Notes: generated by a model from the letters alone, not told the origin. 64,000 bases of DNA from Pedobacter arcticus A12 (GCF_000302595.1 NZ_JH947127.1:930443-994442), one strand, 5' to 3'; numbered from the stretch's first letter, positions 37,001 to 45,558 are shown. Numbers and translations: made by a program.

Positions 37001-38155
37001 CTTATCGTTGGTGCCAATCCAAATATTTAATTGAGGATCTTCTTTAATAACGTTTATTACTTCATCGTTGAGCGATAAAGGCCCCGTGTTTTGGTTTAAT
37101 AAACGAAACTTAATATCGTTTTGATGATAGTAGTTTAAACCACCGTAATAAGTACCCAGCCACATTCCGTTTTGCCTATCTCGATAGATGTAGCGCACAG
37201 AGTTTTGGCTAATGGTGTAAGGTATGGTAGATTGATGGTAGTGGTTTTCAAAAGTTTTGGTAGTTAAGTTGAACACAGAGAGCCCTCTAAATGTACCTAC
37301 CCAGATATTCCCGTTTTGGTCTTTGGCCAAACTTCTAACATCATTATCTGCAATGCTTGATTTATTACCAACGGAACGCTTGTGTTTTTGCAGATTTCCA
37401 TTTTTGAGGTTAAAAACGTAGAGTCCTTCACCTTCTGATGCCGCCCACATATCATCACCATTGAATAAAATCTGGTTTATTTTGGTTTTTCTATCTTTAA
37501 AATTCACAAACTGGATAGTTTTAGAACCTAAGGGCATCCTGTAAACCCCAATATCAGTGGCGATATAGATAAAGTTGTTATGGGGAAATAATTGCCAGAT
37601 GTTGCTGATTTTAGCTTGGCTATTATTGTAATTATGTACTTGAAATGTGTCTGTTTGGGAATTGTAAGAGTAAATTTCTCCAGTACTTGTACCTAACCAC
37701 ATTTTGCCGGTTTTATCCTTAATAATGGTTGTTACGTACCATTCTCCGGTAAGTATAGGTAGGTGGTAATTTTTAAACTTTTCTGTTTTAGAGTCATAGC
37801 TGCTAATTCCTTTATCACCACCAACCCAAAGTACTCCAACATTATCAATTAAAAGGCTTCTGATAAAGCTAGATTGCAAGCTTTGTGGGTCGTTTCTATT
37901 TGGTCGATAAACTTTAAATGCTTCGCCATCGTATCTGTTAAGTCCATCTTGAGTGGCAACCCACATAAACCCCAAAGAATCTTGAATAATGGAATATACC
38001 GTACTTTGTGATAAGCCTCGGTCTACAGATATGGTACGGAAATATTTTTCGGCTAGTTTTTTTTCTATGCCGTTGTCTGCAAAAGCAGTGATTGCTAACA
38101 ACATAACTAGTTGTAAAACAATCACTTTTTTTAGTCTCTTTTTTAGAATTAGCAT
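34067..38155 (-). CDS. Hybrid two-component system sensor/regulator (HTCS)
   Basis: This 1362-residue one-polypeptide sensor and transcription factor typically controls polysaccharide loci. Order: signal/anchor (residues 1-28), periplasmic two-bladed beta-propeller repeats (many WVGTxxGLxxF/Y motifs, ~30-670), Y_Y_Y domain (~690-770), membrane helix (FYFILACFVIGGIYVAF near 793-813), HisKA with phospho-His in NISHEFRTPLTL (~850), HATPase (VSDDGVGIS, GSGVGLAFTKRLVELHHG), receiver with Asp in LIISDVMMPEMDG (~1158), and AraC HTH (~1262-1362). It would sense a GAG oligosaccharide and activate the lyase and SusCD units. A partial inverted copy of its 3' end lies at 30582. Confidence 0.95.
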   Translation of the reverse strand: MLILKKRLKKVIVLQLVMLLAITAFADNGIEKKLAEKYFRTISVDRGLSQSTVYSIIQDSLGFMWVATQDGLNRYDGEAFKVYRPNRNDPQSLQSSFIRSLLIDNVGVLWVGGDKGISSYDSKTEKFKNYHLPILTGEWYVTTIIKDKTGKMWLGTSTGEIYSYNSQTDTFQVHNYNNSQAKISNIWQLFPHNNFIYIATDIGVYRMPLGSKTIQFVNFKDRKTKINQILFNGDDMWAASEGEGLYVFNLKNGNLQKHKRSVGNKSSIADNDVRSLAKDQNGNIWVGTFRGLSVFNLTTKTFENHYHQSTIPYTISQNSVRYIYRDRQNGMWLGTYYGGLNYYHQNDIKFRLLNQNTGPLSLNDEVINVIKEDPQLNIWIGTNDKGINFWDRKQNVISYITAKDGDPNSLSSNNVKAIAFDATGNVLIGTHNMGLNYLNRKTNQITRYKSSPENSSSISGDMVYALLTDSKSRIWVGTRSGLNRFNPSEKSFIRFYLDKTGQRLTSDEITYLKEDSKGRIWIGTTKGVNIFYPDRLELEIYKGEMLSHDVVSCIAEDKKGRIWVGTRDGLNLFNETKRNFAKLNGPNKFVQRVIYGIQPDNEGDLWISTNAGLIKFDPDSKKVQLFDNKDGLQNSQFNLNAFCKTSDGMILFGGINGITYFYPKSIEQQPFSLKVTFTGLEVLNKPVVVGDSYDILQQQIDHQETIKLSVDYKQFTVFFNTFNYISPNKIKYHYKLAGFDNDWQPSKNKNSATFSNLRFGSYTLHVKAVGPLGETSPERILNIEILPPWWRSNWFYFILACFVIGGIYVAFKIIAERIRTKQELKIAHLEREKVDYINKVKMEFFTNISHEFRTPLTLIIAPLEELIQKAPLEKSLKRYHELILVNAKRLYHLVDQLFEFRKAELGTKKLQVKNGDIVSFLRDIHSSFSALAERNLINFKFETTINELWFSFDADALEKIAFNLLSNAFKYTKKEGNISMQLSLNGDKIIIKVSDDGVGISPNDQMQIFERFYQVNNNEMNLGSGVGLAFTKRLVELHHGEIKVDSQLGNGSNFTVSLPISDSYYASDEHLQQEFIEHTIAIDDDSQTDDSQIVETETVDDETNFTGTNTEKLLIVDDNHEIVAYLKNYFSKIYNTSVAHNGLEALELVEKENFDLIISDVMMPEMDGIQFCKKIKQNISTCHIPVILLTAKNETTHHIKGLEVGADDYVTKPFSISILEAKLQNIVRSRRRLKEFYSSSTEIVPENIAFNSLDEDFLRNAIAIMEKNVTDAEFSVDKFSKEIGMSRSNLYLKLKAITGESVTDFIKRIRFKKAIELLQTKKYKVAQVAYMSGFNSPSYFSTSFKQYYNCMPTEYIARKELE

Positions 38156-38331
38156 TCGATTTTTATTTTTACAAGTTGTTTAACTTCGCTTAAACAAGTA
38201 ATATCTGATACATAATACGGAGATTATCCCGTACTGATACGGTTGAAACACTGTGATTTTATAGAATCCGATATGTCATCTATAAATTTAGCTGATTGAA
38301 GCTTGCTTTTGTAAGCATATATCGAATTTAA

Positions 38332-38541
38332 CTAATTCCAAGCATTAAAAGAATCTCCGTGTTCTACTCCCCATTTTTTAAGGTGTTTCCGCATGTCCAC
38401 TAGTTGCTTTTTAAAGTTGGTTTAACTGCTAAGTTATTGGTTTCTCCAGAATCTTGTTGCAAATCGAAAAGTTGTTCCCGTATGTCGCCTTTATCGTAAA
38501 CAATATACTTATAACGCTGTGCAATTACGGCTGTACCTTTA
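38332..38541 (-). pseudogene. Sulfatase C-terminal remnant next to GH95
   Basis: On the minus strand the frame reads RYKYIVYDKGDIREQLFDLQ then QDSGETNNLAVKPTLKSN and a stop. After a one-base shift it continues DMRKHLKKWGVEHGDSFNAW and a stop. This is the standard sulfatase ending (YKYIVY..GD..EQLFDL..D..E..NLA). Only about 65 residues remain, and they begin right after the GH95 stop codon. The sequence is not the same paralogue as the remnant at 17368. Confidence 0.8.
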
Positions 38542-38545
38542 ATTA

Positions 38546-40984
38546 TCAAAACTTCAAGCTAACTGCTTGGTTTTGTTTCAAGGCAACCTCTATAAGTTTT
38601 CCTCTATATCTGAATTTTTGCATCTTATCGGTAGGACTTGTTGCTTGGGCATTAATCAAATAACCATCTTTCCATTGCAAATCTATTATATACCCTCCTC
38701 TTGCTTTTAGACCTCTCATTTCACCTTCTTTCCAATCAGTTGGTAATGCTGGTAGCAGATGTATGCTATCTTCATGGCTCTGCAATAACATTTCTGCAAT
38801 TCCGGCTGTTACCCCAAAATTAGCGTCAATCTGAAAAGGCAGGGCATTTAGCATACTTCTATATAGCCCGCCAGAGTTCTCTTTATGTACCTCTGATTCT
38901 ACTAATGTGATTAAATTTTTAAGCGTGGCAAGAGCATTGTCACCGTCGAGTAATCTAGCCCAAAGTGATATCTTCCAAGCCATACTCCAGCCTGTAGTTT
39001 TATTTCCTCTGGCAATTAAACTTTCGCGGGCTGCTCTAAAAATATCCGGATTTTCTTTTAAACTGATATCTTTCCCAGGATATAAACCAAATAAATGAGA
39101 GACGTGACGATGGGTTGGTTCTGCTTCTACATACTCTTTATCCCATTCAAGTAATTTCCCAGTTTTTCCTATTTGATAAACTGGCAAAAGCGTTAATTGT
39201 TGTTTTAAATGATTGGTAAACTGAGCATCTTTGTCTAATAATCTGGCAGCGATTATAACATTGTTAAATAAGGAACGTATTAACGCAACGTCCATTGTGG
39301 GAGCTTCTGAAATAGCGATATTAATAGAGTCTTTAAATAAATAGGAGTTTTCTGGGGAAGTTCCTATGGGTGTAACTAGTTTTCCGTCTTTGTTTTTAAC
39401 CATCCAAGAAGAATAAAATACTGATGCTTCTTTCATGATTGGATAATATTTATCTAAGAAAGCCAAATCGTTGTTGAACGCGTAATGTTCCATAATATGG
39501 TCACAAAGCCATGCGCCTGCTAGGTTCCAAAATCGCCAATACACATATCCATCCGACAAGTTTGTTTCTCGCCACAAAGAAGTGTTATGGTGGGTAACCC
39601 AGCCATCAAGGCCGTAAACAGATTTTGCTGTTTCACGACCCGCATCGGCAAGTTCCTCTAAAAAATTGAAAAGTGGTTTATGGCACTCGGGGAGGTTTGT
39701 AACTTCTGCTGGCCAATAATTCATTTCCAGATTGATGTTCATGGTATACGCAGAATTCCAAGGTGGAATAATTTTATCATTCCATAAGCCTTGTAAATTT
39801 AAGGGTTGTCCGCCCTCTCTTGATCCCGAAATCATCAAGTATCTTCCGTAGTTGAAGAGCAGTGCCGCTAGTGATTGGTCCTCTGAATTGTTAAAATCCC
39901 TTATTCGTTCATTTGTGGCAAGCTCTTTTTTTTGCACTGACGAGGGCAAAGTAAATTTTACCCGGTTAAACAACGCCTTATAGTCAGAAATGTGATTATT
40001 CCGAATATCTTCATATTTTTTAGGTTCAATTTTCGCTATTTGGTTGTTAATCTCAATGCTTAGGTTGTTATCTTTTACGTGGACATTATTTTTATACCCA
40101 TTGTAACCCGTTTTAGCAACAAGAATAAAAGTCACCTGTGAGGCGGATCGCAACGAAATTTTACCGTTTTTTATTTCAAGCTCTCCATCATGAGACAGCG
40201 GAAATATGCTTGCTTCAAACGGGGTTCCAATATTATCTAAATCGTCTCCATAGATAATTTGCGCAGTACGAATCACTTTTCCGTCTTTGCTAAAATATTC
40301 TGGATGCCACGCCTGAGTCCCCATTTCTTGCAGACGTTCTACTGTGCGTCTTTGAACATGAGCTGGAGCCTTACCATTAATGCTTAAAGAGTTTTTTCCG
40401 GTGATTTTAGTAATTGGATGCAATGATTCTAATCTTAAATCTAAATCGATGATTGGTTTTGATGCTTCAATCCGGATTACGATAGATTGGTCTGGGTAAG
40501 AAGCGAGGACCTCTCTGGAAATCTGAACCCCATCGATTTTATATGTTGTGGAAACGACTGAGGTTGCTAAATCTAAACTGTGTTTATAATCGGAAATCTT
40601 CCCTTTAGTTAAAAAGTCAATGTAAACATCGCCAAAAGGCTGATACGCTTCTGTAAGTCGTCCGTTCCACTCTTTTTGAATAATCTGTTCGGCTTCGAGC
40701 AAATTGCCGTTTAACATCATCTGCCTAACTTGCTTCAGTTTTGGATAGATTTTAGTGTGGCTGTTAAACATATTTGCTTTTCCACTATACAGCGTGTTTT
40801 CATTAAACTGAATACGCTCCGTGTCTGTCGCACCAAAAATCATTGCGCCCATTCTTCCATTTCCTATGGGGAGCGCCTCTTCCCATAATTTCGCGGGAGT
40901 ATTGTACCACAATTTTAAATCCGTTTGAGAAAAAACTTGGACGGAAATATTAGTTAATAAAAAGATTAGGAATGCCTTTTTCAT
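38546..40984 (-). CDS. GH95 alpha-L-fucosidase/galactosidase family hydrolase
   Basis: This 812-residue secreted enzyme has the signal peptide MKKAFLIFLLTNISVQVFSQ. The N-terminal domain starts with WEEALPIGNGRMGAMIFG. The (alpha/alpha)6 catalytic domain has YTMNINLEMNYWPAEV near residue 413 (the Asn pair), IGTSPENSYLF near 543 (the acid Glu), HRHVSHLFGLYPGKD and PFQIDANFGVTAGIAEMLLQ near 716 (the Asp). The C-terminal beta domain carries LLPALPTDW. All catalytic positions known for GH95 are kept. Fucose is not part of heparin, so its place here hints at fucosylated chondroitin or another fucosylated host glycan. Confidence 0.92.
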   Translation of the reverse strand: MKKAFLIFLLTNISVQVFSQTDLKLWYNTPAKLWEEALPIGNGRMGAMIFGATDTERIQFNENTLYSGKANMFNSHTKIYPKLKQVRQMMLNGNLLEAEQIIQKEWNGRLTEAYQPFGDVYIDFLTKGKISDYKHSLDLATSVVSTTYKIDGVQISREVLASYPDQSIVIRIEASKPIIDLDLRLESLHPITKITGKNSLSINGKAPAHVQRRTVERLQEMGTQAWHPEYFSKDGKVIRTAQIIYGDDLDNIGTPFEASIFPLSHDGELEIKNGKISLRSASQVTFILVAKTGYNGYKNNVHVKDNNLSIEINNQIAKIEPKKYEDIRNNHISDYKALFNRVKFTLPSSVQKKELATNERIRDFNNSEDQSLAALLFNYGRYLMISGSREGGQPLNLQGLWNDKIIPPWNSAYTMNINLEMNYWPAEVTNLPECHKPLFNFLEELADAGRETAKSVYGLDGWVTHHNTSLWRETNLSDGYVYWRFWNLAGAWLCDHIMEHYAFNNDLAFLDKYYPIMKEASVFYSSWMVKNKDGKLVTPIGTSPENSYLFKDSINIAISEAPTMDVALIRSLFNNVIIAARLLDKDAQFTNHLKQQLTLLPVYQIGKTGKLLEWDKEYVEAEPTHRHVSHLFGLYPGKDISLKENPDIFRAARESLIARGNKTTGWSMAWKISLWARLLDGDNALATLKNLITLVESEVHKENSGGLYRSMLNALPFQIDANFGVTAGIAEMLLQSHEDSIHLLPALPTDWKEGEMRGLKARGGYIIDLQWKDGYLINAQATSPTDKMQKFRYRGKLIEVALKQNQAVSLKF

Positions 40985-41091
40985 GTTTTCTTCAAATAAA
41001 ATTTATAGTTTTCGCCTCTTATGGTCGAAATGTTTATACAGGTTTTGTCATCTGCATATGCAAGAATCACTGGTTTTTATCGTATTTCACT

Positions 41092-41397
41092 TCAAATACA
41101 ACCATTTAAGGTTAAACGGGTATTGTGTGTTTGTTCTTTTTGTAGCACCTCAACCTCTGTGAGTGAATCCATATTTCGTTTGGAATTTTTCCGCATATCG
41201 GGTTCGCAAATAGTAAGCGTAGCACTGTTTTCTTCTTCTTCTTCTTCTTCTTCTTCTTCTTCTTCTTCTAAGATGTAACTCAGTGCAATATTAGTTTCCC
41301 TCACTCTTAACTGATCAAAGTTGGTTTTAGGATTAAATATTGAGGCGTATGTTATCTTTTTAAGATTATCCTTAATAATATGGGCGTCATTATCCAT
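41092..41397 (-). pseudogene. Unrecognised degenerate frame containing a poly-Glu tract
   Basis: From ATG 41397 a 101-codon frame includes 13 consecutive Glu codons made by a (TCT)n microsatellite. Beyond its stop the homologous-looking frame continues in pieces (LAYADDKTCINISTIRGENYKF), so it looks like the C-terminal part of an enzyme gene that has lost its start and gained stops. I cannot name the family. It could also be a recent spurious frame. Confidence 0.35.
41230..41269. repeat. (TCT)13 trinucleotide microsatellite
   Basis: Thirteen uninterrupted TCT units occur here. On the minus strand they are GAA/AGA, read as poly-Glu in the degenerate frame. Such long pure triplet tracts are prone to slippage. 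Confidence 0.95.
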
Positions 41398-41468
41398 TTT
41401 TAAGAGCGAAAATACTAATAGCTAGCGTTGATAATACCGCAGTTAATAGCAGTTTTTTTTATTAAATT

Positions 41469-42959
41469 TTATTTAAGATAATTATACATGGTATCTAAAC
41501 CAAACTCCTTAATAGCTTCTTTGCTTGGTTTTGGTGTTTTGTCTATCTCGCTGAAATAGTCTGTGCTATCCCAAATAATTTTACCGCCTGTTTCTCTAGG
41601 GTCGTTTGTCTTTTTTAAATAAGCAACCATTTTATCAGAAAGGTCTTTTTTTACCTTAGCAAACTTAGGGTCGTTAGCGATGTTGTGCAATTGATCTGGA
41701 TCGTTTGCAACATCAAAAAGTTCTTCGGCAGGGCGTTTTGCAAAAGCTAAATCATACATTGGTTTTACTGCTGGCTCATTTTTATGTTTTAAGATATAAA
41801 ACTTAGCCGGACCAGGGTAGTTTAGCATGTATGGGTCAACATCTCCATATAACGGCGGGTCTCCAGCTGGCCATCTTGATGCTTCGTAATTTTTGATGTA
41901 AAGGAAATCTTTAGTTCTAATTGCTCTGCCTGGGTAACCTAAACCTTGTTGGCGCACAAATGCATGGCGTTCTCTGGCCAATACTACAAAGTCTCTTTCT
42001 TCATGCTTTGGCGCATCTTTTTGTACAATTGGTAAAATGTTAACACCTGTCATCTGCTTTGGTATTTCAGCATTCGCGATGCTTAAAAATGTAGGTGCAA
42101 AATCTGCTAAAGTCATTAGCTCATTAGTAACTGCATTTGTTTTAAAGTTTTTAGGCCATGATATAATCAATGGAACACGGGTACCGAAATCGTAAAGATT
42201 TGCTAAACCACGTGGCATCTGCCAGCCATTATCTGCAACAACAATTACAATGGTATTGTCTAATTCGCCAGTTTCTTTTAGCTGTTGCATAATTGTGCCA
42301 ACCTCATCGTCAAAATTTTGGATAGCCGCGTAGTAATCTGCAATATCTATACGTACATCTTTAGTATCGGGTAGGTATTTTGGAACAGTGATTTTATCTA
42401 AATCAATTCCTGCTTTTTCTCCAGAACCTACTACATAGGGGCGGTGAGGGTGTAAGCTGTTGAACCAATAACTCCAAGGTTCTCCTTTTTTACGGTTTTT
42501 GATAAAGTCTGCAAAGTTTGCGTATTTATCACCTCCTGGGTTGCGTGTTCTTCCGTTTGCCTCATAACTTCCAGGGCCCCATCCTTTACCGTCGAAACCA
42601 ACTCTATAACCTGCTTTTTCTAAAATATCAGTGAAAATTGGAAACTGCGTAGGTAAAACTCCCCATAAATTTGCTCCTTCTTCAATTCTCCAAATATCCT
42701 GCCCAGTAAGCATAGCCGCTCTGGCTGGCGTACATGACGGAGAATTACAATAAGCATTGGTAAAGCGGACGCCTTCGGTTGCTATTTTATCAATATTGGG
42801 TGTTTTTACAACGTCATCCCCATACACACCAACGTGGTTCCATGACTGGTTATCAGACATTAGTAATAAAATGTTTGGTCTTTCGGGCTTATCCTCAGAC
42901 TTACAGGCTACCATAAAAAGTATAGCAGCTAAAAAGATGTTTCTAGCAAACGGTTTCAT
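41469..42959 (-). CDS. Sulfatase lipoprotein, N-sulfoglucosamine sulfohydrolase-like
   Basis: This 496-residue type I sulfatase removes sulfate esters or sulfamate from GAG oligosaccharides. The lipobox is FMVACKS. The formylglycine site is C-T-P-A-R in SPSCTPARAAMLTG near residue 72, so a maturase is needed. Calcium and active-site motifs follow: LLLMSDNQSWNHVGVYG, GFDGKGWGPG and VVADNGWQM. The SGSH-like arrangement (ILEKAGYRVGFDGKGWGP) suggests the heparan N-sulfatase group, which would release glucosamine for the kinase-nagB route. A deletion-scarred sulfatase lies directly upstream on the same strand. Confidence 0.85.
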   Translation of the reverse strand: MKPFARNIFLAAILFMVACKSEDKPERPNILLLMSDNQSWNHVGVYGDDVVKTPNIDKIATEGVRFTNAYCNSPSCTPARAAMLTGQDIWRIEEGANLWGVLPTQFPIFTDILEKAGYRVGFDGKGWGPGSYEANGRTRNPGGDKYANFADFIKNRKKGEPWSYWFNSLHPHRPYVVGSGEKAGIDLDKITVPKYLPDTKDVRIDIADYYAAIQNFDDEVGTIMQQLKETGELDNTIVIVVADNGWQMPRGLANLYDFGTRVPLIISWPKNFKTNAVTNELMTLADFAPTFLSIANAEIPKQMTGVNILPIVQKDAPKHEERDFVVLARERHAFVRQQGLGYPGRAIRTKDFLYIKNYEASRWPAGDPPLYGDVDPYMLNYPGPAKFYILKHKNEPAVKPMYDLAFAKRPAEELFDVANDPDQLHNIANDPKFAKVKKDLSDKMVAYLKKTNDPRETGGKIIWDSTDYFSEIDKTPKPSKEAIKEFGLDTMYNYLK

Positions 42960-42968
42960 AAAAATCTA

Positions 42969-43314
42969 TTAATTATTTATTGTTGGATTAGTGTCTTTAT
43001 ATTGTTTTTGGAGTTTAGCCAATTGACCTTTAAATCGACAAGCGTTTGCTTATAAGCAGGGTCTTGGTAAAGATTATGCATTTCATGCGGATCTTTTGCT
43101 AAATCGCACATCTCTCATTCATGTCTAAATTTGGTGTTTCAATGTGCCGTTTATCACAAGCACTCAAAGCTTGAGTAGTGTGATCATCAGTCGTGATGAA
43201 AATAGTATTAGGTTCCTTTTCTATTGGCTGGCTCTTTTCTGTGCAACCGCTAAGCATGAGTAACAGTGTGAAAGCGGATAAGCGATGAAATTTTAAGCCG
43301 TGATTGATCTTCAT
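42969..43314 (-). pseudogene. Sulfatase with its middle deleted
   Basis: From ATG 43314 there is a lipoprotein signal (LLLMLSGCTEKS) and the sulfatase N-terminus (NTIFITTDDHTTQALSACD then KRHIETPNLDM). This joins straight to a sulfatase C-terminus in another frame (EMCDLAKDPHEMHNLYQDPA then YKQTLVDLK, shift, GQLAKLQKQYKDTN). Roughly 350 codons, including the formylglycine cysteine, were lost between the two ends. The gene ends are still in the right order and strand. Confidence 0.88.
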
Positions 43315-43405
43315 TTTTTCACTACGTTTATTTAACGTTGGTTTAAATCCCTTTATAATTGGAACGTGAAATTAGCTAAGGTAGCTGGTTTCAGCTTTTG
43401 GAATT

Positions 43406-43430
43406 GTTTAAATTCCTTTCGATTTGGTTG
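43406..43430 (-). promoter_or_regulatory. Candidate regulator-binding site, second copy
   Basis: TGTTTAAATTCCTTTCGATTTGGTT shares its first 16 bases with the site upstream of the SusCD operon (24956). It is about 90 bp upstream of the deleted sulfatase gene. Confidence 0.35.
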
Positions 43431-43431
43431 A

Positions 43432-43473
43432 ATGCTATCCTATAACAGCTTTAGCACTGTTATAGAATAGCAT
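43432..43473. repeat. 17-bp inverted repeat (hairpin)
   Basis: ATGCTATCCTATAACAG and CTGTTATAGAATAGCAT pair at 16 of 17 positions around an 8-bp loop. There is no T-run, so an operator or small mobile-element scar is likelier than a terminator. Confidence 0.6.
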
Positions 43474-43860
43474 GTTTGCGCAATTGTATTATTTAACCTA
43501 AAGTGGTAACCCCGTTCTCCTACGGTACTGATTACGTTTTAAAACGTTGTTGTGAGCTTTTTCTCCAAGCATATTTCCTACGCTTAATTCGCCAATAGTA
43601 TTAAAATACTTTTATCCATTAAAACAGGCTTCGCTATGTTTAATGAATTTTTAACTTGTTTTTTATCATCGGTAATTAAATATTATGCTATTTGGGCTTA
43701 TACCGTTTTGTTGTAAACTGAGAATACTGGTGTTTTTTAATGTAAACGGTATTTTAATTTATGAGATTTTCTATCAACGGTTACTTTAACTTCTAGCTTA
43801 TTTCCGTTTGCTACCTTGGGGAATTTACTGTGAAACTGTAAAAACTACTGCTCAAAACTT

Positions 43861-44004
43861 AGATTGTGGTGGGTAAGTCCGGGTTCTCAGAATTATATTG
43901 TAGCAACGCCAGGTTATACTACTAAGCGTAAACATGATTTGTTACGAATCCCACAGCGAAATATGGATTTAATGCCGCAGTTTAACCAAAACTTTGCGTG
44001 GTAA
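43861..44004 (+). pseudogene. SusD C-terminal remnant
   Basis: The frame reads WWVSPGSQNYIVATPGY then TTKRKHDLLRIPQRNMDLMP and QFNQNFAW plus a stop. The segment K-R-K-H-D-L-L-x-I-P-Q-R-x-M-D-x-x-P-x-x-x-Q-N-x-x-W is the hallmark end of SusD/RagB proteins. Nothing of the preceding ~500 residues survives. It shows that a second SusCD pair once preceded the GH88 gene. Confidence 0.85.
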
Positions 44005-44355
44005 AATCCATTTTTAAATTTTTAAAATGATTATCTCAATCCACGGTTCGCAAGAATCGGGGATTTTGCTTTTGTAGATTTTCACATGCAGTCCTAGCTC
44101 TATGAGGTAGTCTAACAATGAAGATGGAACCTCCTTGAGATTTTTTAGCGCATTTCCAGTTGATCACTCTTTAAAACCACCTCCATGTTCTATTTTATAC
44201 GACCCTTTAAAGGCCTTGTTAATCAATTGATTATTTATCCGATTTAAAAGGTAAAATTCATTTTCAACAAAACCTAAACGAATTTAGATAATACTTAAAT
44301 GGCTATAATCTATACTATACTACCTTACACCAAAAAATTATAAACAAAAATTGAT
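44005..44355. other. Stretch upstream of GH88 with an unassigned minus-strand relic
   Basis: A minus-strand frame ending at 44014 (NALKNLKEVPSSLLDYLIEL and GLHVKIYKSK) looks like the last ~45 residues of a protein whose remainder is absent. I do not recognise it. The GH88 promoter must lie after about 44220. Confidence 0.35.
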
Positions 44356-45558
44356 ATGAAGAAAATCACGAGTCTACTTATTGGTTGTGTACTTATTATA
44401 CTTGGTATAAGTACCCATCTAAAAGCTCAACAAAACTTAAATTGGTTGAAAAACGCTAAAGTGACTATTGTCCAACAGTTAAAAAAAGCTGGAGATACTT
44501 ATACGCCTGGGTTAAACCCAAGATCTGTTTACCCGACAGGAAAGGTGAGATTAACGAATAACAACGATTGGACAACCGGTTTTTTTCCTGGAAGCTTATG
44601 GTACGGCTATGAAATGTCCGGAGATAACAAACTTAAAGCCGATGCCAGAAAGTTCACTTTAGCTTTAGATTCTGTACAATATGTTACAGATAATCATGAC
44701 CTTGGTTTTATGCTTTATTGTTCTTATGGCAACGGCTACAGATTAACGAATGATAAAATTTATCTACCACCTTTAAAAAACGGTGCGCAAAACTTGGCTA
44801 ACAGATTTAATCCAACAGTTGGTGCAATAAGATCTTGGGATTTTGGAAAATGGCAATATCCAGTGATTATTGACAATATGATGAACTTGGAGTTTTTATT
44901 TTGGTCGGCTGATAAATTTAAGAAGCCGGAGTTTGCTAAGGTGGCCGAACAGCATGCCATTACCACAATGAAGAATCATTTCAGAGAAGATATCAGCTCA
45001 TATCACGTAATAGATTATGATACGCTTTCTGGAAGAGCAATTTCTAAAGGAACTTATCAAGGTTTAACCGATGAATCAGCGTGGGCTAGAGGACAAGCAT
45101 GGGGTTTATATGGCTACGTAATGTCGTACAAAGAGACTAAAAATAAAATATTTTTAGATTTTGCCGTACAGATTGCGTCTTTTATTATGAACCATCCAAA
45201 CACAGATGTTGACAAAATACCGTACTGGGATTACAATGTACATAACAACGGGGAAAGGGCTGCGAAAGATGCTTCTGCTGGGGCAGTAATAGCTTCTGCT
45301 TTGTTAGACTTAAGCAAGGAAGTAAAGGATGGTCAAAAGTATTTCGATTATGCCGAGTTTATGTTGAAATCCTTATCGTCACCAGAATATTTGGCGGCAC
45401 CAAACACAAATAATTATTTTTTATTAAAGCACAGCGTAGGAGCTTTGTTGTATAACTCTGAAGTTAACACACCTTTAAACTACGCAGACTATTATTACTT
45501 AGAAGCTTTACTAAGATACGCTAACTTAAAAAATATTGATTTAAAAACAATCAATTAA
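44356..45558 (+). CDS. GH88 unsaturated glucuronyl hydrolase
   Basis: This 400-residue enzyme removes the 4,5-unsaturated uronic acid that PL lyases leave at the non-reducing end of GAG disaccharides. It has a signal peptide (about 25 residues, ending KAQ) and an (alpha/alpha)6 barrel. The family landmarks are WTTGFFPGSLWYGYEM near residue 75, DLGFMLYCSYGNGY, and IIDNMMNLEFLFW near residue 175 with the catalytic Asp. Also seen are TDESAWARGQAWGLYGY near 240 and SAGAVIASALLDL. It fits directly after heparinase III and PL8 action. Upstream lies a SusD remnant and downstream a heparinase remnant. Confidence 0.92.
   Translation: MKKITSLLIGCVLIILGISTHLKAQQNLNWLKNAKVTIVQQLKKAGDTYTPGLNPRSVYPTGKVRLTNNNDWTTGFFPGSLWYGYEMSGDNKLKADARKFTLALDSVQYVTDNHDLGFMLYCSYGNGYRLTNDKIYLPPLKNGAQNLANRFNPTVGAIRSWDFGKWQYPVIIDNMMNLEFLFWSADKFKKPEFAKVAEQHAITTMKNHFREDISSYHVIDYDTLSGRAISKGTYQGLTDESAWARGQAWGLYGYVMSYKETKNKIFLDFAVQIASFIMNHPNTDVDKIPYWDYNVHNNGERAAKDASAGAVIASALLDLSKEVKDGQKYFDYAEFMLKSLSSPEYLAAPNTNNYFLLKHSVGALLYNSEVNTPLNYADYYYLEALLRYANLKNIDLKTIN

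Larger units (their letters stand above)
43315..43860. other. Gene-free stretch with regulatory-looking repeats and short relics
   Basis: It contains the shared motif TGTTTAAATTCCTTTC at 43406-43421 and a 17-bp hairpin at 43432-43473. Minus-strand relics without a nameable family are also present, for example TIGELSVGNMLGEKAHNN near 43510-43600 and NGNKLEVKVTVDRKS near 43760-43815. These look like ends of further broken enzyme genes. Confidence 0.4.

Noticed and set aside
41230..41269. CRISPR-like repeat
   Set aside because: It is an uninterrupted triplet run with no spacers, and no cas genes are present.
41021..41278. Plus-strand poly-Ser protein
   Set aside because: It is a shadow of the TCT microsatellite, with no start context or homology-like pattern.
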